Shown one piece after another: positions 13,441-14,092 of a DNA stretch of 14,092 nt. A program made the position numbers and the translations under genes. Each line of letters starts with the position of its first letter. The stretch's first letter is position 1. The stretch comes from an uncultured bacterium (GTDB lineage: Bacteria > Actinomycetota > Coriobacteriia > Coriobacteriales > Coriobacteriaceae): positions 1 to 14,092 of the forward strand of contig CAJMSL010000038.1 in the NCBI GenBank assembly GCA_905216045.1. The letters are read 5' to 3'. The notes beneath the pieces were generated by a model. That model was given only the letters and a program-made list of their open reading frames with translations, was not told the DNA's origin and searched no databases.

Positions 13441-14092
13441 TTAGAATCTTATTTTCACGATTTGCATTTTCATCCCGTTGTCACCGACCCTTGCGAGAAA
13501 CCGGAAAAAGCCGCTGACGGAAGGGTCCCTCAAATCGTTGTAGCCCAGCATATAGCCGCGGCTTGTGACCTGCAGACGGCTGTCCCACGTGTCGATTTCC
13601 TTGGCGGCATCCGAAACCGCAAAATATGCCCCCACATCCTTGATTTTTGCAGTCTTAAGCCATGTTTTTGCGATCATCTTTACCGCCGTCCGATTGGCAG
13701 CATCAAAGACCAGCACACTGCCGGGGAAAACGCCCGCCATCCCCCGCACCAGTTCCCGGACCTGCTGGGTCAGAAAGTAATAGAACACCCCGGAGGCAAA
13801 GAACACCGCCCCGCCGGAGGCATCGATTTTGCTAAACCATGCGGTGTCTTTCAGGTCGCAGGGGATATTTTGTTCTCGATCCCCGGCGGGCAGTAGCTGC
13901 TGCCGCAAGGCAATCACATCCGAGAAGTCCAGATTGTAGATCTTGCATCTACCGTTGTCGCAGGTTCTGCCGGTGTTGTCCAGCCCGCAGCCCAGATTGA
14001 CCACCGCCGCATTGGGGTGGCCTTTCAGGTAATCCCGCACCTTGAAAGCAAGATCATTCTGCCGTGTGGCCACCTCGCGCGCACCAAAGCGC
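13441..14092 (-). CDS. Class I SAM-dependent methyltransferase, LCM (TcmP/PPM1-like) family, 5' end outside window
   Basis: About 217 residues are present; the frame stays open to the right edge (GAREVATRQND before the GTG at 14073), so the true start is outside the window and the GTG is probably internal. The leucine carboxyl methyltransferase pattern is clear: ARxND...VRDYLKGHPNAAVVNLGCGLDN, with the SAM-binding glycine motif, KIYNLDFSDVIALRQQLLP (acidic residue binding the ribose), and FASGVFYYFLTQQVRELVRG, the motif IV/post region. Family members methylate carboxyl or hydroxyl groups of proteins or polyketides; bacterial members of the TcmP branch act on small molecules, and the substrate here is unknown. 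The C-terminus (VGDNGMKMQIVKIRF) looks complete. It does not belong to the restriction operon. Confidence 0.85.
   Translation of the reverse strand, partial: RFGAREVATRQNDLAFKVRDYLKGHPNAAVVNLGCGLDNTGRTCDNGRCKIYNLDFSDVIALRQQLLPAGDREQNIPCDLKDTAWFSKIDASGGAVFFASGVFYYFLTQQVRELVRGMAGVFPGSVLVFDAANRTAVKMIAKTWLKTAKIKDVGAYFAVSDAAKEIDTWDSRLQVTSRGYMLGYNDLRDPSVSGFFRFLARVGDNGMKMQIVKIRF

Overview
The window reads like chromosomal DNA of a gut actinobacterium of the class Coriobacteriia, most likely Collinsella or a close relative. This is inferred from high-GC codon use in the housekeeping genes and from the gene mix; no rRNA or marker search was possible. No tRNA, rRNA, CRISPR array or intact transposase gene was seen.

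Left part (1-6515) is mostly core genome. It holds the 3' part of a GH4 6-phospho-alpha-glucosidase, the YchF ATPase gene followed closely by a DUF1648-like membrane protein, and a convergent gene for a very small degenerate HAD-like protein. The HAD-like gene is divergent from a 72-aa XRE regulator, and a perfect 24-bp palindrome lies between them. Next come a 320-bp gap with an imperfect long inverted repeat, a type I L-asparaginase gene on the minus strand, and the divergent guaA gene (GMP synthase) with a strong terminator.

From the 3' end of guaA to about 13.3 kb the content is accessory. A 660-bp non-coding stretch carries eight copies (counting the guaA end) of GGGAATAA, which is also the sequence ending guaA. 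The 3' end of guaA is a known integration site for genomic islands, so this looks like the left edge of an island, although no integrase lies in the window. Then follow a holin-like phage gene broken by an in-frame amber codon, a 365-aa HTH-bearing protein of unknown function, a 115-aa tail-anchored membrane protein, and a minus-strand defence operon.

The operon order in its own direction is: C-terminal remnant of an N6-adenine DNA methyltransferase, mcrB (with an EVE-like domain before the AAA+ GTPase), mcrC, a DUF6508 gene, and perhaps a 48-aa peptide. Most junctions overlap by a few bases, which points to translational coupling. McrB and McrC look complete and catalytically intact, so a McrBC-type restriction complex is expected even though the methyltransferase is truncated.

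The right edge (13315-14092) holds the 3' part of an LCM-family (TcmP/PPM1-like) SAM methyltransferase followed by a 38-codon ORF. The change of content at about 13.31 kb marks a rearrangement junction where the DNA methyltransferase lost its 5' part.
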